A DNA stretch of 64,000 nt from Halalkalibacter krulwichiae (GTDB lineage Bacteria > Bacillota > Bacilli > Bacillales > Bacillaceae_D). Positions 27,811 to 37,458 of the stretch are shown here, in pieces (position 1 is the first letter of the stretch; each line of letters begins with the position of its first letter). The translations under genes and the position numbers were made by a program. Below the pieces are notes generated by a model. The model was not told where the DNA came from, did not search any database, and saw only the letters and a program-made list of their open reading frames with translations. The stretch lies in contig NZ_CP020814.1 of the NCBI RefSeq assembly GCF_002109385.1, positions 1,635,501 through 1,699,500 of the forward strand. Reading direction: 5' to 3'.

Positions 27811-27845
27811 AAACCTCTCTTTTAATCTAAAAGAGGGGTTTTTTT
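27811..27845 (+). terminator. S-box expression-platform terminator
   Basis: CCTCTCTTTT (27814-27823) pairs with AAAAGAGGGG (27829-27838), followed by seven T. It lies 37 bases upstream of the MsrA-like start. Confidence 0.9.
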
Positions 27846-27881
27846 GGATAGAAGGCTATCGCTCAAAAAGGAGCGAGTACA

Positions 27882-28259
27882 ATGGAAAAAGCAATCTTTG
27901 GTGCAAGTGAATTTTTTAGTCAAGAGGCATTTGTTACAGGGTTTCGAGGAATTGAGAATGTTCGAAGAGGACAATTGAAAGGAACGAATATAGAGATAGT
28001 AGAAATTTGGTTTGATCCGTGGAAAGTTTCTTATGAGGAAGTCGTAAACTTATTCTTTGATTTACATGACCCTACTGCGACAAAAGGTCAAACAATAAAG
28101 AATCAATCATTCATCTTTTTTACCGATCATATTCAATTAACAAAAGCGAAACAAAAGAAGAAAGAGTTAAAACATTTAGTGAAAAATGAAGTTATTACAG
28201 ATATCATTCCAGTAGAGCGCTATATCGATCGCTTGAAAGAAAGTAGGCTCATTTCTTAA
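27882..28259 (+). CDS. MsrA-like protein lacking the catalytic cysteine
   Basis: 125 residues resembling the middle of peptide-methionine-S-sulfoxide reductase: GFRGIENVRRGQ, VEIWFDPWKVSYEEVVNLFFDLHDPTA and SFIFFTDHIQ. The GCFWC catalytic motif is absent (the N-terminus reads AIFGASEFF) and the protein has no cysteine at all, so it cannot do the normal reduction. It is also shorter than MsrA (about 175). Control by a SAM riboswitch suggests a role linked to methionine, perhaps binding methionine sulfoxide or regulation (inference). The start follows AAAAAGGAGCG. Confidence 0.75.
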   Translation: MEKAIFGASEFFSQEAFVTGFRGIENVRRGQLKGTNIEIVEIWFDPWKVSYEEVVNLFFDLHDPTATKGQTIKNQSFIFFTDHIQLTKAKQKKKELKHLVKNEVITDIIPVERYIDRLKESRLIS

Positions 28260-28285
28260 TCCGAAAAAAGATGATAGTAAATGTA

Positions 28286-28330
28286 AAAGCCACTGAAAAA
28301 GGTGAGATACATCCCTTTTTCAGTGGCTTT
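28286..28330. terminator. Bidirectional terminator with CACTGAAAAA core
   Basis: AAAGCCACTGAAAAAGG pairs with CCTTTTTCAGTGGCTTT across a short loop. It serves the convergent MsrA-like and SleB-type genes. The same core recurs in two other terminators at 49611 and 51336. Confidence 0.88.
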
Positions 28331-28355
28331 AGTCATAAATAGAACATAGAGAGAA

Positions 28356-28976
28356 TTAATTCTTAAACACATGTTGTCCAATAACAACCGTTGTCTCTCT
28401 TGTGTCTAGCCAACGGTTAGTAGCTATGTCAGGGTTGTAAAAGAATAATGATTCTTCTGTTATATTTCTCATGTCGGATAATGCTGCTTCTACAGCTTTG
28501 ATCGATTCTGCATCGGCTGGTTTATTAACTTGTCCATTTGCGACCGGTTCGAATTGCTTAGGTTCGTAGATGACTTCCTTTACTGTATCAGGAAATTTAG
28601 AGCTCTCAATTCGATTTAAAACAACATCCGCCACAGCCACTTTTCCTTCAAAAGGTTCTGTTTGTGCTTCAGCTCGTACAATTCTAGCTAAGAGATCTAC
28701 TTCTTTTTCAGAGAGATTGATTTCGCTAGTTTCATTGCTGCTTATTTCTTTTACTTTAGCCGTGTCGTTATTTTTATGTATGTTAATATTCTGTCCCACA
28801 ACAATTACATTTAAATCTGTAATTTCAGGATTGGCCATAGCTAATTCTAGTAGAGTTAAATCATGCTCTTTTGCAATTTGAGTCATCGTATCTCCTTCTT
28901 CTACCGTATAAGCAAAGGTAGGTTCACCAATCATTAGTGCGACAAATAGTGTAAAGATAAAGAGTAGCTTTTTCAT
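28356..28976 (-). CDS. Secreted LysM / SleB-type cell wall hydrolase
   Basis: 206 residues: signal peptide (MKKLLFIFTLFVALMIGEPTFA), one LysM peptidoglycan-binding domain (residues about 23-67, YTVEEGDTMTQIAKEHDLT), a linker, then a Hydrolase_2 domain of the SleB/CwlJ/YkvT group (LLARIVRAEAQTEPFEGKVA; VLNRIESSKFPDTV; YNPD). The conserved glutamate in RAEAQTEP is the likely catalytic residue. It may act in spore cortex or vegetative wall turnover; the single LysM favours YkvT-like function. Confidence 0.9.
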   Translation of the reverse strand: MKKLLFIFTLFVALMIGEPTFAYTVEEGDTMTQIAKEHDLTLLELAMANPEITDLNVIVVGQNINIHKNNDTAKVKEISSNETSEINLSEKEVDLLARIVRAEAQTEPFEGKVAVADVVLNRIESSKFPDTVKEVIYEPKQFEPVANGQVNKPADAESIKAVEAALSDMRNITEESLFFYNPDIATNRWLDTRETTVVIGQHVFKN

Positions 28977-29333
28977 TAAGTAATCCTCCTAATACAAATC
29001 GTTTTGATAGCTTTTCACATTTCCATTCCTATGAAAACGAAGTAGGGATTATGATTACAGTGAGATTACAGTGAGATTACAATTAGAGAGGGGGCTACCG
29101 AAACTATTATATAGAAGGAAAATATTAGGAGGAATTAGTTAAGAGTGAAAGCTACTTTATAAATTATCCAAGAGTAGCAAACATAGGTCTAATACGTTTT
29201 TGGTAGTTTTTGCTAACTTTCTCCCTGAATTTCACGGCTAATTAACTAGTCCTATTAGCCTATTTTTATTGACGAGGCACAATCTCAAACTGAGATGGAG
29301 TTGGAAGTTAAATGATTTATAGGAGGTTTGTAA

Positions 29334-29429
29334 ATGAATAAGAGAGTAACAATGAAAGTCTATGATAGATGTGGTATAGCGAAGAGTTTCTTATGTCTCA
29401 AAATGAAAGCAAAAAGGGGTTTAAATTAG
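29334..29429 (+). CDS. Possible 31-residue small ORF
   Basis: ATG 29334 is preceded by AGGAGG (29321-29326), 7 bases away, the best ribosome site in the region. The peptide is basic (about 9 Lys/Arg) with two cysteines and ends at TAG 29427. No family is recognised. It could be a leader peptide or a real small protein; chance is also possible. Confidence 0.35.
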   Translation: MNKRVTMKVYDRCGIAKSFLCLKMKAKRGLN

Positions 29430-29516
29430 TAACACTGGGGCGAATTAGTCCTAAATACACGGTTACTTGCTTTACGATACATAACTAATAATTCAGTACG
29501 AAAATCCCATTGTAAA

Positions 29517-29530
29517 TAAAAGCGTTTACA
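29517..29530 (-). promoter_or_regulatory. cre-like site upstream of the GH3 gene
   Basis: On the minus strand it reads TGTAAACGCTTTTA, one base off the WTGNAANCGNWNNCA-type CcpA consensus at the final CA. A weaker second copy (AGAAAGCGCTTAAT) is at 29701-29714. Catabolite repression of a glycosidase is plausible. Confidence 0.45.
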
Positions 29531-29555
29531 ATTAACATAATATTCATGATATTTA

Positions 29556-29697
29556 ATTTGTATGGTTAACAAACTAAATAGGTGAGAGTTAGGTTGCCGG
29601 CCTGAAAGAGTAAGCGAAAAGCGTGACTACATACAATCTAAGTAAACGAATCAGAGATATCCTTCTAAAAGTTAGTTAGTTTGTTTGCTATACAAAT
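29556..29697. repeat. 22-bp imperfect inverted repeat around a 98-bp core
   Basis: The left arm is at 29556-29577 and the right arm at 29676-29697; 19 of 22 positions are complementary. The arms contain ATTTGTAT..AACAAACTAA. The core includes GGTTGCCGGCC and TAAGCGAAAAGCGTG. It could form a long leader stem or be the remnant of a small non-autonomous element. Confidence 0.55.
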
Positions 29698-29803
29698 AAA
29701 AGAAAGCGCTTAATTTAAGGGGGTGATTTTTTTCAAGGTAAAGCAAATAACAGAAAGTATATTTCGTTAATTACATTCATTAAACAGGGGGAGGAAGAAG
29801 GTA

Positions 29804-32206
29804 ATGGTTAAAGTGAGGCAAGAGAAAAAGAAGTCTAAGTTCAAAAATCGTTGTAAAAAATTATTCGTTTCAACACTTGCAGTCTCATTAGTTGTTCCAG
29901 CTATTGCAGTCGGAGCGAATGATGATGATGATCGAGAGGATCTAGGGTATGTCCCACCAACTGATGGTTCAGAAGTAGAATTTATTAGTACATTCGATAG
30001 ACTGAATTTTGTTGAAACAGGCGACACGGTGCTTGGTATAGCAAATGAAGATAACATTATTACTTCCGATGGATATTATTTTAAAGACTTAAATGGGAAT
30101 GGTGAGCTTGATCCTTATGAGGACTGGAGACTACCAGTTGAAGAACGTGTGGAAAACTTAGTGTCACAAATGACTCTTAAGCAAAAAGCTGGGTTAATGA
30201 ATATCAACACTCATCGAATCAATCTTGATCTTGAGGACGGTGAGTATGTAGTTGAGGATGATCAGTTAATCGTCGATAGAGGAATGAGATATACGATTTT
30301 CAGAACTACTGAATCGGCTAATGTTGTAGCACAATATACGAACCAGCTACAAGAAGTAGCAGAGAAACAACCATTAGGGATTCCAGTAGTTGTAACATCT
30401 AACCCTCGTAATCATCCATCGATCAATTACACAGATGTGGTCGATGAACCAGGCCAACACTCTTTCTGGCCAGGACAATTAGGAATGGCAGCTACGCGTA
30501 ATGTAGATGCGGTAAGAGAATTTGCTGAAATTGCAGCACAGGAATGGAGAGCAATGGGAATCCGTAAAATCTACGGATACACCGCTGACCTAGCAACAGA
30601 TCCACTTTGGTCAAGAATTGAGGAAACATTCGGAGAGGATCCACAACTTTCAGCAGATATGATGACAGCTCTAGTAAAAGGTTTCCAAGGTGAGGAACTT
30701 GGACCAGATAGCATCGCGAAAACCGTGAAACACTTCCCAGGTGGAGGAGCGCGAGAAGATGGTCTAGACCCGCACTTCCCTGAAGGAAAAAGAAATCCAT
30801 ATCCAACTCCAGGAAGTTTAATGGATTACCATATCATACCTTTCCAAGCAGTGATTGATGCAGGTGTAAGCTCATTAATGCCTTACTATTCATTCCCAAG
30901 CAATGATTTAAGTGCAGATCAAGGATTGCCTTGGCATAGTGAAGATCAACAGTTCGAGGAAGTGGGCTTTACGTTCAACTCAGCGTTTATTAACGATCTT
31001 TTACGTGAGGAAATGGGCTTTAAAGGATATATCAACTCAGATACAGGAGCAGTTACAAGCAGAGCGTTCGGTCTTGAAGATTTACCGGCAGTAGAAAGGT
31101 TCGCAAGAGCAATTAATGCTGGTACAGACCTTATTTCTGGTAACTCTGATCCACAACCTATCATTGACACAGTCGACCAAGGACTAGTTTCTGAAGATAG
31201 AATTGATGAAGCTGTTTCACGCTTACTTACAGAAATGTATACATTAGGTTTATTTGAAAATCCATATGTAGATCCAGAGAAAGCTCTTGAAGTGGTCGAT
31301 CGTCCAGAATCACAAGAAAAGGCCGATGTCTTACACCGTGAATCAGTCGTTCTAATGAAAAATGAGGATAACGTTTTACCATTACGCAATAAACAAATCA
31401 ATGACATCGTCCTTTATGTAGAAATGTTTACAACGGCAGATAATGATGAAGAAATTACGGCAGGATTAATGGATCTAATTGAAGAATACGATGGCGCAAT
31501 TACATTAACAGATAATCTTGATGAAGCGACACATGCCTTTGTTTGGGTTCAACCTGTACAAGAAATGTGGGAAAATAATGTAGTTATAACCGTTGGAGAA
31601 GGAACAGGAATTGATGATGTAGACAGAATTGTAGAAATCCAACAAACTGTTCCAACGATTACAACTATTAGCATGACAAACCCTTGGTTACTTGAAAAGA
31701 TTGAAGAAAATGCAGCAGCAGTGATCGCGACATTCGGTGTGAAAACTGAAGCATTATGGGATGTTGTTAGAGGAGAATTCAATCCAACTGGTACATTGCC
31801 ATTCACGATCCCAGCAAGCATGGAAGCGATTGAAAATGGAGCAGGAGATATTCCAGGATATTTAGAAGATGAGTCATATGCGTACAAAAACTCAGCTGAC
31901 GATCAATATTGGTTTGGATTTGGTCTTTCTTATGAAAATTACGAACAACTACTGTTAACAGAATTGCAAGAGCAAACAGAAGATTATATTGCATCTGGTG
32001 ACATATCTGGCCCAGTAGTTAATCAATTAACGAACCAACTAAAGCAAAGCCAACATCACTTAGATAAGGGCTCAAAAGAACAAGCAACACACTTTGTTAA
32101 CAATTACCTTTCTCACCTTCAACGTGACGCAAATAGCCGACACATTACAACCGAAGCAAAAGAGAGTTTAACGAAGGTTGCAAGTGGTATTATTGAAAAG
32201 TGGTAA
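29804..32206 (+). CDS. Secreted glycoside hydrolase family 3 protein
   Basis: 800 residues. A long basic N-region and hydrophobic core (KLFVSTLAVSLVVPAIAVGA) form the signal peptide. A calcium-loop-like DLNGNGELDPYEDW follows at about 98-111. The GH3 barrel has KTVKHFPGGGA and a probable nucleophile Asp413 in GYINSDTGAV, followed by the C-terminal GH3 domain (VLMKNEDNVLPL; GTLPFTIP). It likely acts on beta-glucosides or related saccharides outside the cell; the exact specificity cannot be read. An acidic DDDDRED stretch after the signal fits an alkaliphile or halophile. It has cre-like sites upstream and a terminator downstream. Confidence 0.92.
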   Translation: MVKVRQEKKKSKFKNRCKKLFVSTLAVSLVVPAIAVGANDDDDREDLGYVPPTDGSEVEFISTFDRLNFVETGDTVLGIANEDNIITSDGYYFKDLNGNGELDPYEDWRLPVEERVENLVSQMTLKQKAGLMNINTHRINLDLEDGEYVVEDDQLIVDRGMRYTIFRTTESANVVAQYTNQLQEVAEKQPLGIPVVVTSNPRNHPSINYTDVVDEPGQHSFWPGQLGMAATRNVDAVREFAEIAAQEWRAMGIRKIYGYTADLATDPLWSRIEETFGEDPQLSADMMTALVKGFQGEELGPDSIAKTVKHFPGGGAREDGLDPHFPEGKRNPYPTPGSLMDYHIIPFQAVIDAGVSSLMPYYSFPSNDLSADQGLPWHSEDQQFEEVGFTFNSAFINDLLREEMGFKGYINSDTGAVTSRAFGLEDLPAVERFARAINAGTDLISGNSDPQPIIDTVDQGLVSEDRIDEAVSRLLTEMYTLGLFENPYVDPEKALEVVDRPESQEKADVLHRESVVLMKNEDNVLPLRNKQINDIVLYVEMFTTADNDEEITAGLMDLIEEYDGAITLTDNLDEATHAFVWVQPVQEMWENNVVITVGEGTGIDDVDRIVEIQQTVPTITTISMTNPWLLEKIEENAAAVIATFGVKTEALWDVVRGEFNPTGTLPFTIPASMEAIENGAGDIPGYLEDESYAYKNSADDQYWFGFGLSYENYEQLLLTELQEQTEDYIASGDISGPVVNQLTNQLKQSQHHLDKGSKEQATHFVNNYLSHLQRDANSRHITTEAKESLTKVASGIIEKW

Positions 32207-32259
32207 GAATAGTTGAATGAAAGTCTGACAAACGATTGATTTTGTTTGAAAAGAAATTG

Positions 32260-32297
32260 AGAAACTCCCATTTTGATAAGTGGGAGTTTCTTTGTTT
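32260..32297 (+). terminator. Terminator after the GH3 gene
   Basis: AGAAACTCCCA (32260-32270) pairs with TGGGAGTTTCT (32281-32291), followed by T-rich sequence. I see nothing else in the gap to 32558. Confidence 0.88.
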
Positions 32298-32558
32298 TAT
32301 ATGCACGGATGAGCTACAGAATAGACGTTTGACTAGGGAAAAAGACTGATAAATAAATAAGGTTGTCATCTTCTTCAAATCTTCCAATAAAGAGAACGTT
32401 GGCCCCCTTTAAGATTATCACCTCAGCCTCCAGACTGATTTTTTTATTATTTTTGTAAAATTTGGTAATCGAATGGGTGTTTTAGTATATAATTCGCTTG
32501 GGGAGAGTAAATTTGTTGAGCTCGAACTTTGGAAGTAGGTACATAGAGGGGGAGACGT

Positions 32559-35500
32559 ATGAATCTTATTACATTTATTGTTCGGAGAAAGATCTTAGTT
32601 GGGTTGTTGGCAGTTTTGGTGGTTTTAATCGGGGCATATGCAATGCAAAAGCTTGATAAGGAGCTTTTTCCAGCAATTGATTTTGATGGGGCTTATGTAA
32701 TGATTGATGCAGGAGATTTGCAAGCAGCTGAAGTGGAGAGAACGATAACGAGTCCATTGGAACAACAGATTTTAGCAATAGATGGCGTGGAGAGCATTCA
32801 TTCATCATCTACTATTGGGTCAAGTAACATGGATATCTTCTTTGAGCGTGGGCGCGGGGAAGAAGTTTTTAAAGAGGTAGATACGATTGTGAGCAGTTCA
32901 ACTGCCACTATATCTAGTGTTCGAGATGTCGTAACCGGTAAATACAGTACAAATCAACCGTACGACTTTTTCATGGATATTTCAGGTGGAAGCCAGGAGG
33001 ATATGACTGCTTTAGCTCAGGACATTTTAGAGCCTAGATTGGAAGCATTGAAAGAAGTATCTGATGTTTTATTAGTTGGTGTACAGGAATTTGAAATGAT
33101 GATCGAATTGAACCGTGATCAGTTATTAGATGAGGGAGTTAATGTTGCAGAGTTAATTGGCTTTATCCAACAAGAAAACAATGAGGTTACAGTAGGAACC
33201 TTAAATGGAGAACAAGATTCACCAACTCTCCGATGGAACACAAGAGTTGAGACAATTGAAGACATTGAAAATTTGAAAATCCCAACACAAGACGGATTTA
33301 TAAATTTAAGTGAAGTAGCAACAGTTTCGTTAAAACCGAAAGTAGAAACATCTGGCGTCTGGAAAGATGGCGACAGTGAATTTATTTTCGTTCAAGTCGG
33401 TAGAGTCTCGAACGTCTCTCAAATAGAGATGGCCAAAGCTGTCCGAGCGGAAGTTGCAAAGATGAAAGAAGAGGGTTTAGTCGACGGTTTTGAATTAAAC
33501 GATGTTGTCTCTCAAGCAGATTATGTTCAAGAGTCAATAGATGGGGTTTCTAACAATATTTTAATAGGTGGCATTCTTGCCGTTTTGATCTTGTTATTGT
33601 TTTTACGAAACGTTCGAGCGACACTCATTGTAGGGATTTCGATTCCAACATCGATACTCTTAACTTTTATCAGTATGTGGTTATTGGATTATAGCTTTAA
33701 CGTTTTGACATTAATTGGGCTTGGATTAGGGATAGGAATGATGGTTGACTCTGCGATCGTGATATTGGAGTCGATCTATAGAAAGAAGGAAGAGGGGTTA
33801 GAAAGCTTAGATGCAATCACAAAAGGTATAAAAGAAGTGGCCACTGCTGTGATTGCCTCTATGTTAACAACGATTGTCGTCTTTTTACCGGTTGGGCTAA
33901 TGGGGGAGAAATCGGACAGTTTATGATTATCCTTTCAGCTATTGTAGCAATTACGCTGATTAGTTCCGTCGTTGTGTCATTTACATTAATCCCGTCTCTA
34001 GCGGATAAATTTTTAAAACTGAAAAATAACAACACACGTAAGAAGGAAGGTCGAGTATCTCAAATTTATAGCAAGATCGTTTCATGGATTGTAAAGAAAA
34101 AGAGACATAGTGTAGCCATTATTATTTTGTTCCTATTCATGTTTGTCGGGTCTCTTGCTTTAGTGACAAAAATACCGATGACCATTATGCCTGATGTCTT
34201 TAACCGCTATGCAGAGATTGTCGTGAATGTAGAAACGGGTTTAACCCCTTCCGATAAGGAAAGCTTAGTCGAGGAAATTGATAAAGTTCTTTCTTCCATT
34301 AAAGACGTAGAAACGAGTTACGTCATGGATAATGGCGATATGTTTTATACGATTATTAATATGACCAAAGGCGACGAGATTACAAGGGATCAAAAGGAAG
34401 TGAATGAAGAGGTCTTTAGAGCGTTGCGTGAACTAGAGGAAACGGAGCCAATCGTCAGTGTTCAAGGAGTGATGGATGAAGGAGGAGGACATCCGGTTCA
34501 AGTCAATATTAAGGGAGAACAGTTTGATGAGTTACAGTCGTTAGCAACTGCATTTACAAGTGAGCTTGAAAACATTGACGGGATCGTTGGAATTTCACAT
34601 TCAATGGAAAGATCATCAGTAGAAGAAAGAATCGAGCTGAATGAAGACGAATTGGAAAAGGCTGGTTTAACCTCTTTTCAAGTTAGACAGTTTCTAGAAC
34701 AAGCATTTCTTCAAGTGCCAGCAGGAGAAATGACGATCGAAGAACAAACGATTCCAATCGTATTAACTTGGGAAGAAGCGACAGAAAAATCATCCGATTT
34801 GCTTAACTTGAATGTCCCAACGTTAGAAGGAGATAAGAAGCTTTCGCGCTTTATCGACTTACAGAGTGTCGATACTCCTAACAACATTAATCGAATAGAT
34901 GGGGAGCGATATATTTCGGTTACAGCTGACATTGAAGGGGTCGACCTCGGCACGATTAACAGAGACGTTCAGAACCTTATCAATGATTTTGAAGTACCAA
35001 CAAGTTATAGTATATCTGTAGCTGGGGATTTAGAGCAGCAACAAGAATTGATCGTAGAAATGCTTTTAATATTAGGATTAGCGATTTTTCTCGTTTATTT
35101 CGTAATGGCCGTTCAATTCAATCACCTCATCCAGCCGTTTATTGTGATGTCGATTATCCCAATGACGATCGTTGGAGTCATTTTAGGATTAGTTGTAACA
35201 CAGAGAGAGTTGAGTATTATGTCGGCAATGGGTGTGATCATGCTAATTGGTATCGTATTAAATAATGCGATTCTCTTAATAGACCGGACAAATCAATTGC
35301 AAAAGGCTAACTACCGCGTTGAGGATGCACTTGTAGAGGCGGGAAAAAACCGGATTCGTCCTATTTTCATGACAACACTCACGACAGCAGGAGGAATGCT
35401 GCCGTTAGCATTAGCAACGGGAACGACTGGAAACTATCAAGCTCCAATGGCTACGGTGATCATATCAGGGTTACTATTTGCTACTTTTATTACCTTGCTG

Positions 35501-35611
35501 TTAATCCCGGCGGTATATAAAGTGTTTTCTTCTAGTGAAAAGGGAATTAGAAAACTTTTGAAAAGGGATAGAAAGAAGAAAAATGCGGAAGTGAATGAAA
35601 TGGAAGTGTAA
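32559..35611 (+). pseudogene. RND-family efflux transporter (SwrC/YerP-like), apparent frameshift
   Basis: Proton-driven efflux pump of the AcrB/HAE1 superfamily. The first frame ends at 33926 in the middle of the membrane domain; the second picks up at about 33907. One extra G in the five-G run at 33902-33906 restores LMGGEIGQFMIILSAI and a 1017-residue protein with the usual 12 segments and two large periplasmic-type loops. Family landmarks are DKELFPAIDFD near the N-terminus, LGIGMMVDSAIV in TM4, and GIVLNNAILLIDRTNQL and NRIRPIFMTTLTTAGGMLPLA in the second half. In B. subtilis SwrC confers surfactin resistance. The stop is followed by a perfect stem terminator. Confidence 0.88.
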
Positions 35612-35653
35612 CCTATAATTTAAAAAGAGCGTTTTTTTTGTAATATAAGATGA

Positions 35654-35687
35654 AAACAGACGTAATCAAATGAGATTACGTCTGTTT
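35654..35687. terminator. Bidirectional terminator, RND gene / IclR gene
   Basis: AAACAGACGTAATC (35654-35667) pairs perfectly with GATTACGTCTGTTT (35674-35687). The two genes are convergent and both end here. Confidence 0.9.
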
Positions 35688-37305
35688 AGTCATCATGTTC
35701 ATAGTGACCTAATATACTAGAAATTCTCTCAGCAGTCCTTGTTACTTCACCTACAAAAAGCGGATATTTGTCGTTTGTGACACGAGACATCGGTCCCACT
35801 ACACATACTGAAGCGATAACTTCATTTGTATAATCTCGAATAGGTGCTGCGATACTGACGACTCCTTCATAAAATGTCTCCTCTGCTATTACATAGCCAT
35901 CTATTTTAATTTGATCCAACCACCATTGAAGTTCTAAACGATTTGTGGTGGTTTTATTTGTATACGATTGCAGTTCTACGTTTTCGATCATTTTACGAAT
36001 GTTTTCTTCTGATTGAAAAGCTAGAAGGGCTAAGCCGGATCCGGTGCAATAAATAGGGTTCCTTTTACCGATGTCTGAAAAAAGGCGTACTGGATGATCA
36101 CATTCTATTTTGTGTAAATAAACGATACTTTTGTCTTCAATCACAGCAAGATGTGCTGATTCACCAAGCCTTGATACAAGAGCTTCTAATTTTGGCAACG
36201 TTTCTTTATATATTCCTTTTTGCTCGGTAACAATTCCTCCAAGTGTTAACAGCCCAAGTCCAAGTGTGTATTGATGATTGGGAGCTTTTTGGAGAAACCG
36301 ATAATCTAGTAAAGTTGAGATTAATCGATGTGCTGAGCTTTTGGAAATTCCGATTTGTTTCGAAATCTCCGTTACGCCTAAAGTAACTCGATTGGATGTG
36401 AATAATCGAAGAATCTTCATTGCATTTTTGACAGAGGACAAAGTTGATTTACTATCTATGTCATTGGCTAAAAATTGTTGCTGTTTGTACAATGTCCGAT
36501 TGGTAGCTTTTTTTCGTTCGGTAGCCGTGGAGAAAAGACTGTTTTGTTTTTTTACGATTTTACTAATATGATCACTCGCTTCTTTGACGTAGTCCACTAA
36601 CTGATTCAGCCTCATGTTCGTCATTCTTTCAATTGGCCCGGCAATATTAATCGAGGCAATGACTTCATGATTAGCATTGAAAATCGGTGCTCCAATTGAA
36701 ATAACTCCATTATGTAGTTCTTGGTTACTAATTACGTAACCACTCTTCTTGATGCTTTTCAATACGCTCATGAATACATCGGGATTTGTGATTGTTTTAT
36801 TTGTATATGGATACAACCCATGTTTGATCACTTGATTGATATCTTCTTCGGTTTGATAGGCAAGAATGGCTTGCCCAGAACTAGTACAGTATGATGGATT
36901 TCTTCTTCCTGAGTGTGATAACAGACGAATAGGGTGAGGACATTCCTCTTTGTGCAGGTAAACTACTTCCGTCCCATCTAAAATACAAATGTGTGAAGTT
37001 TCACCTGTGATTTTTGTTAATTTTTTCATAATCGGGATTATTTCTTGTAAGATTATCATTTTTGAAGAAAGAAGATGACTTAAAGATAAGATAGAAACGC
37101 CCGGCGAATACAATTTTGTGTACGGATCCTTATTAATAAAGCCTTCTGAAGCCAATGTATGAACGAGTCGATGGGCTGTACTTAAGGCGATCTCTAATTC
37201 GCCTGCGATTTTAACTAAAGGTAATTCAGATCGGTCCATTGAAAAAATAGTTAATAACCGTAAGGCATTTTCTAGCGAGGAATATTTTCTTTTAGTGGTA
37301 GACAT
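35686..37305 (-). CDS. Tandem IclR-IclR transcriptional regulator
   Basis: 539 residues that hold two complete IclR proteins in one frame. Winged helix 1 is at about 8-68 (PLVKIAGELEIALSTAHRLV) and effector domain 1 at about 80-255 (RRNPSYCTSSGQAILAY). A linker covers about 256-288. Winged helix 2 is at about 290-350 (LGVTEISKQIGISKSSAHRL) and effector domain 2 at about 360-530 (KRNPIYCTGSGLALLAF). The halves are clearly homologous but diverged. IclR proteins normally act as dimers or tetramers of 250-residue chains, so this is a covalent dimer. It lies divergent from the CoA ligase gene and may control it (inference). Confidence 0.88.
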   Translation of the reverse strand: MSTTKRKYSSLENALRLLTIFSMDRSELPLVKIAGELEIALSTAHRLVHTLASEGFINKDPYTKLYSPGVSILSLSHLLSSKMIILQEIIPIMKKLTKITGETSHICILDGTEVVYLHKEECPHPIRLLSHSGRRNPSYCTSSGQAILAYQTEEDINQVIKHGLYPYTNKTITNPDVFMSVLKSIKKSGYVISNQELHNGVISIGAPIFNANHEVIASINIAGPIERMTNMRLNQLVDYVKEASDHISKIVKKQNSLFSTATERKKATNRTLYKQQQFLANDIDSKSTLSSVKNAMKILRLFTSNRVTLGVTEISKQIGISKSSAHRLISTLLDYRFLQKAPNHQYTLGLGLLTLGGIVTEQKGIYKETLPKLEALVSRLGESAHLAVIEDKSIVYLHKIECDHPVRLFSDIGKRNPIYCTGSGLALLAFQSEENIRKMIENVELQSYTNKTTTNRLELQWWLDQIKIDGYVIAEETFYEGVVSIAAPIRDYTNEVIASVCVVGPMSRVTNDKYPLFVGEVTRTAERISSILGHYEHDD

Positions 37306-37458
37306 CTATTCACTCCCTCAAAAATTAAAGGTAAATGTTCCGTATAGAAGAAGTAACGACTTTTGTTCGGAATATTCTTACTATAACATAACATTAGTTG
37401 TTGAATAAGATTGTCAATTTATTACATGCCTCTCTATAGGGAGCAAGGAGGAAAATAC

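Larger units (their letters stand above)
28977..29803. other. 830-bp intergenic region before the GH3 gene
   Basis: It holds three overlapping GATTACA-type copies (29052-29081), a 31-codon ORF with a good ribosome site (29334-29429), a cre-like site (29517-29530) and a 22-bp inverted repeat (29556-29577 / 29676-29697). Much of it could be a long leader of the glycosidase gene. I recognise no known riboswitch. Confidence 0.5.

Noticed and set aside
29767..30057. Minus-strand open frames inside the GH3 gene and similar ones elsewhere
   Set aside because: They are shadows of strongly coding opposite frames, have no ribosome sites and no recognisable families.
33902..33906. Phase variation by slipped-strand mispairing at G runs
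   Set aside because: The runs are only 4-6 bases, too short for usual phase switching, and the genes are ordinary metabolic or transport genes.
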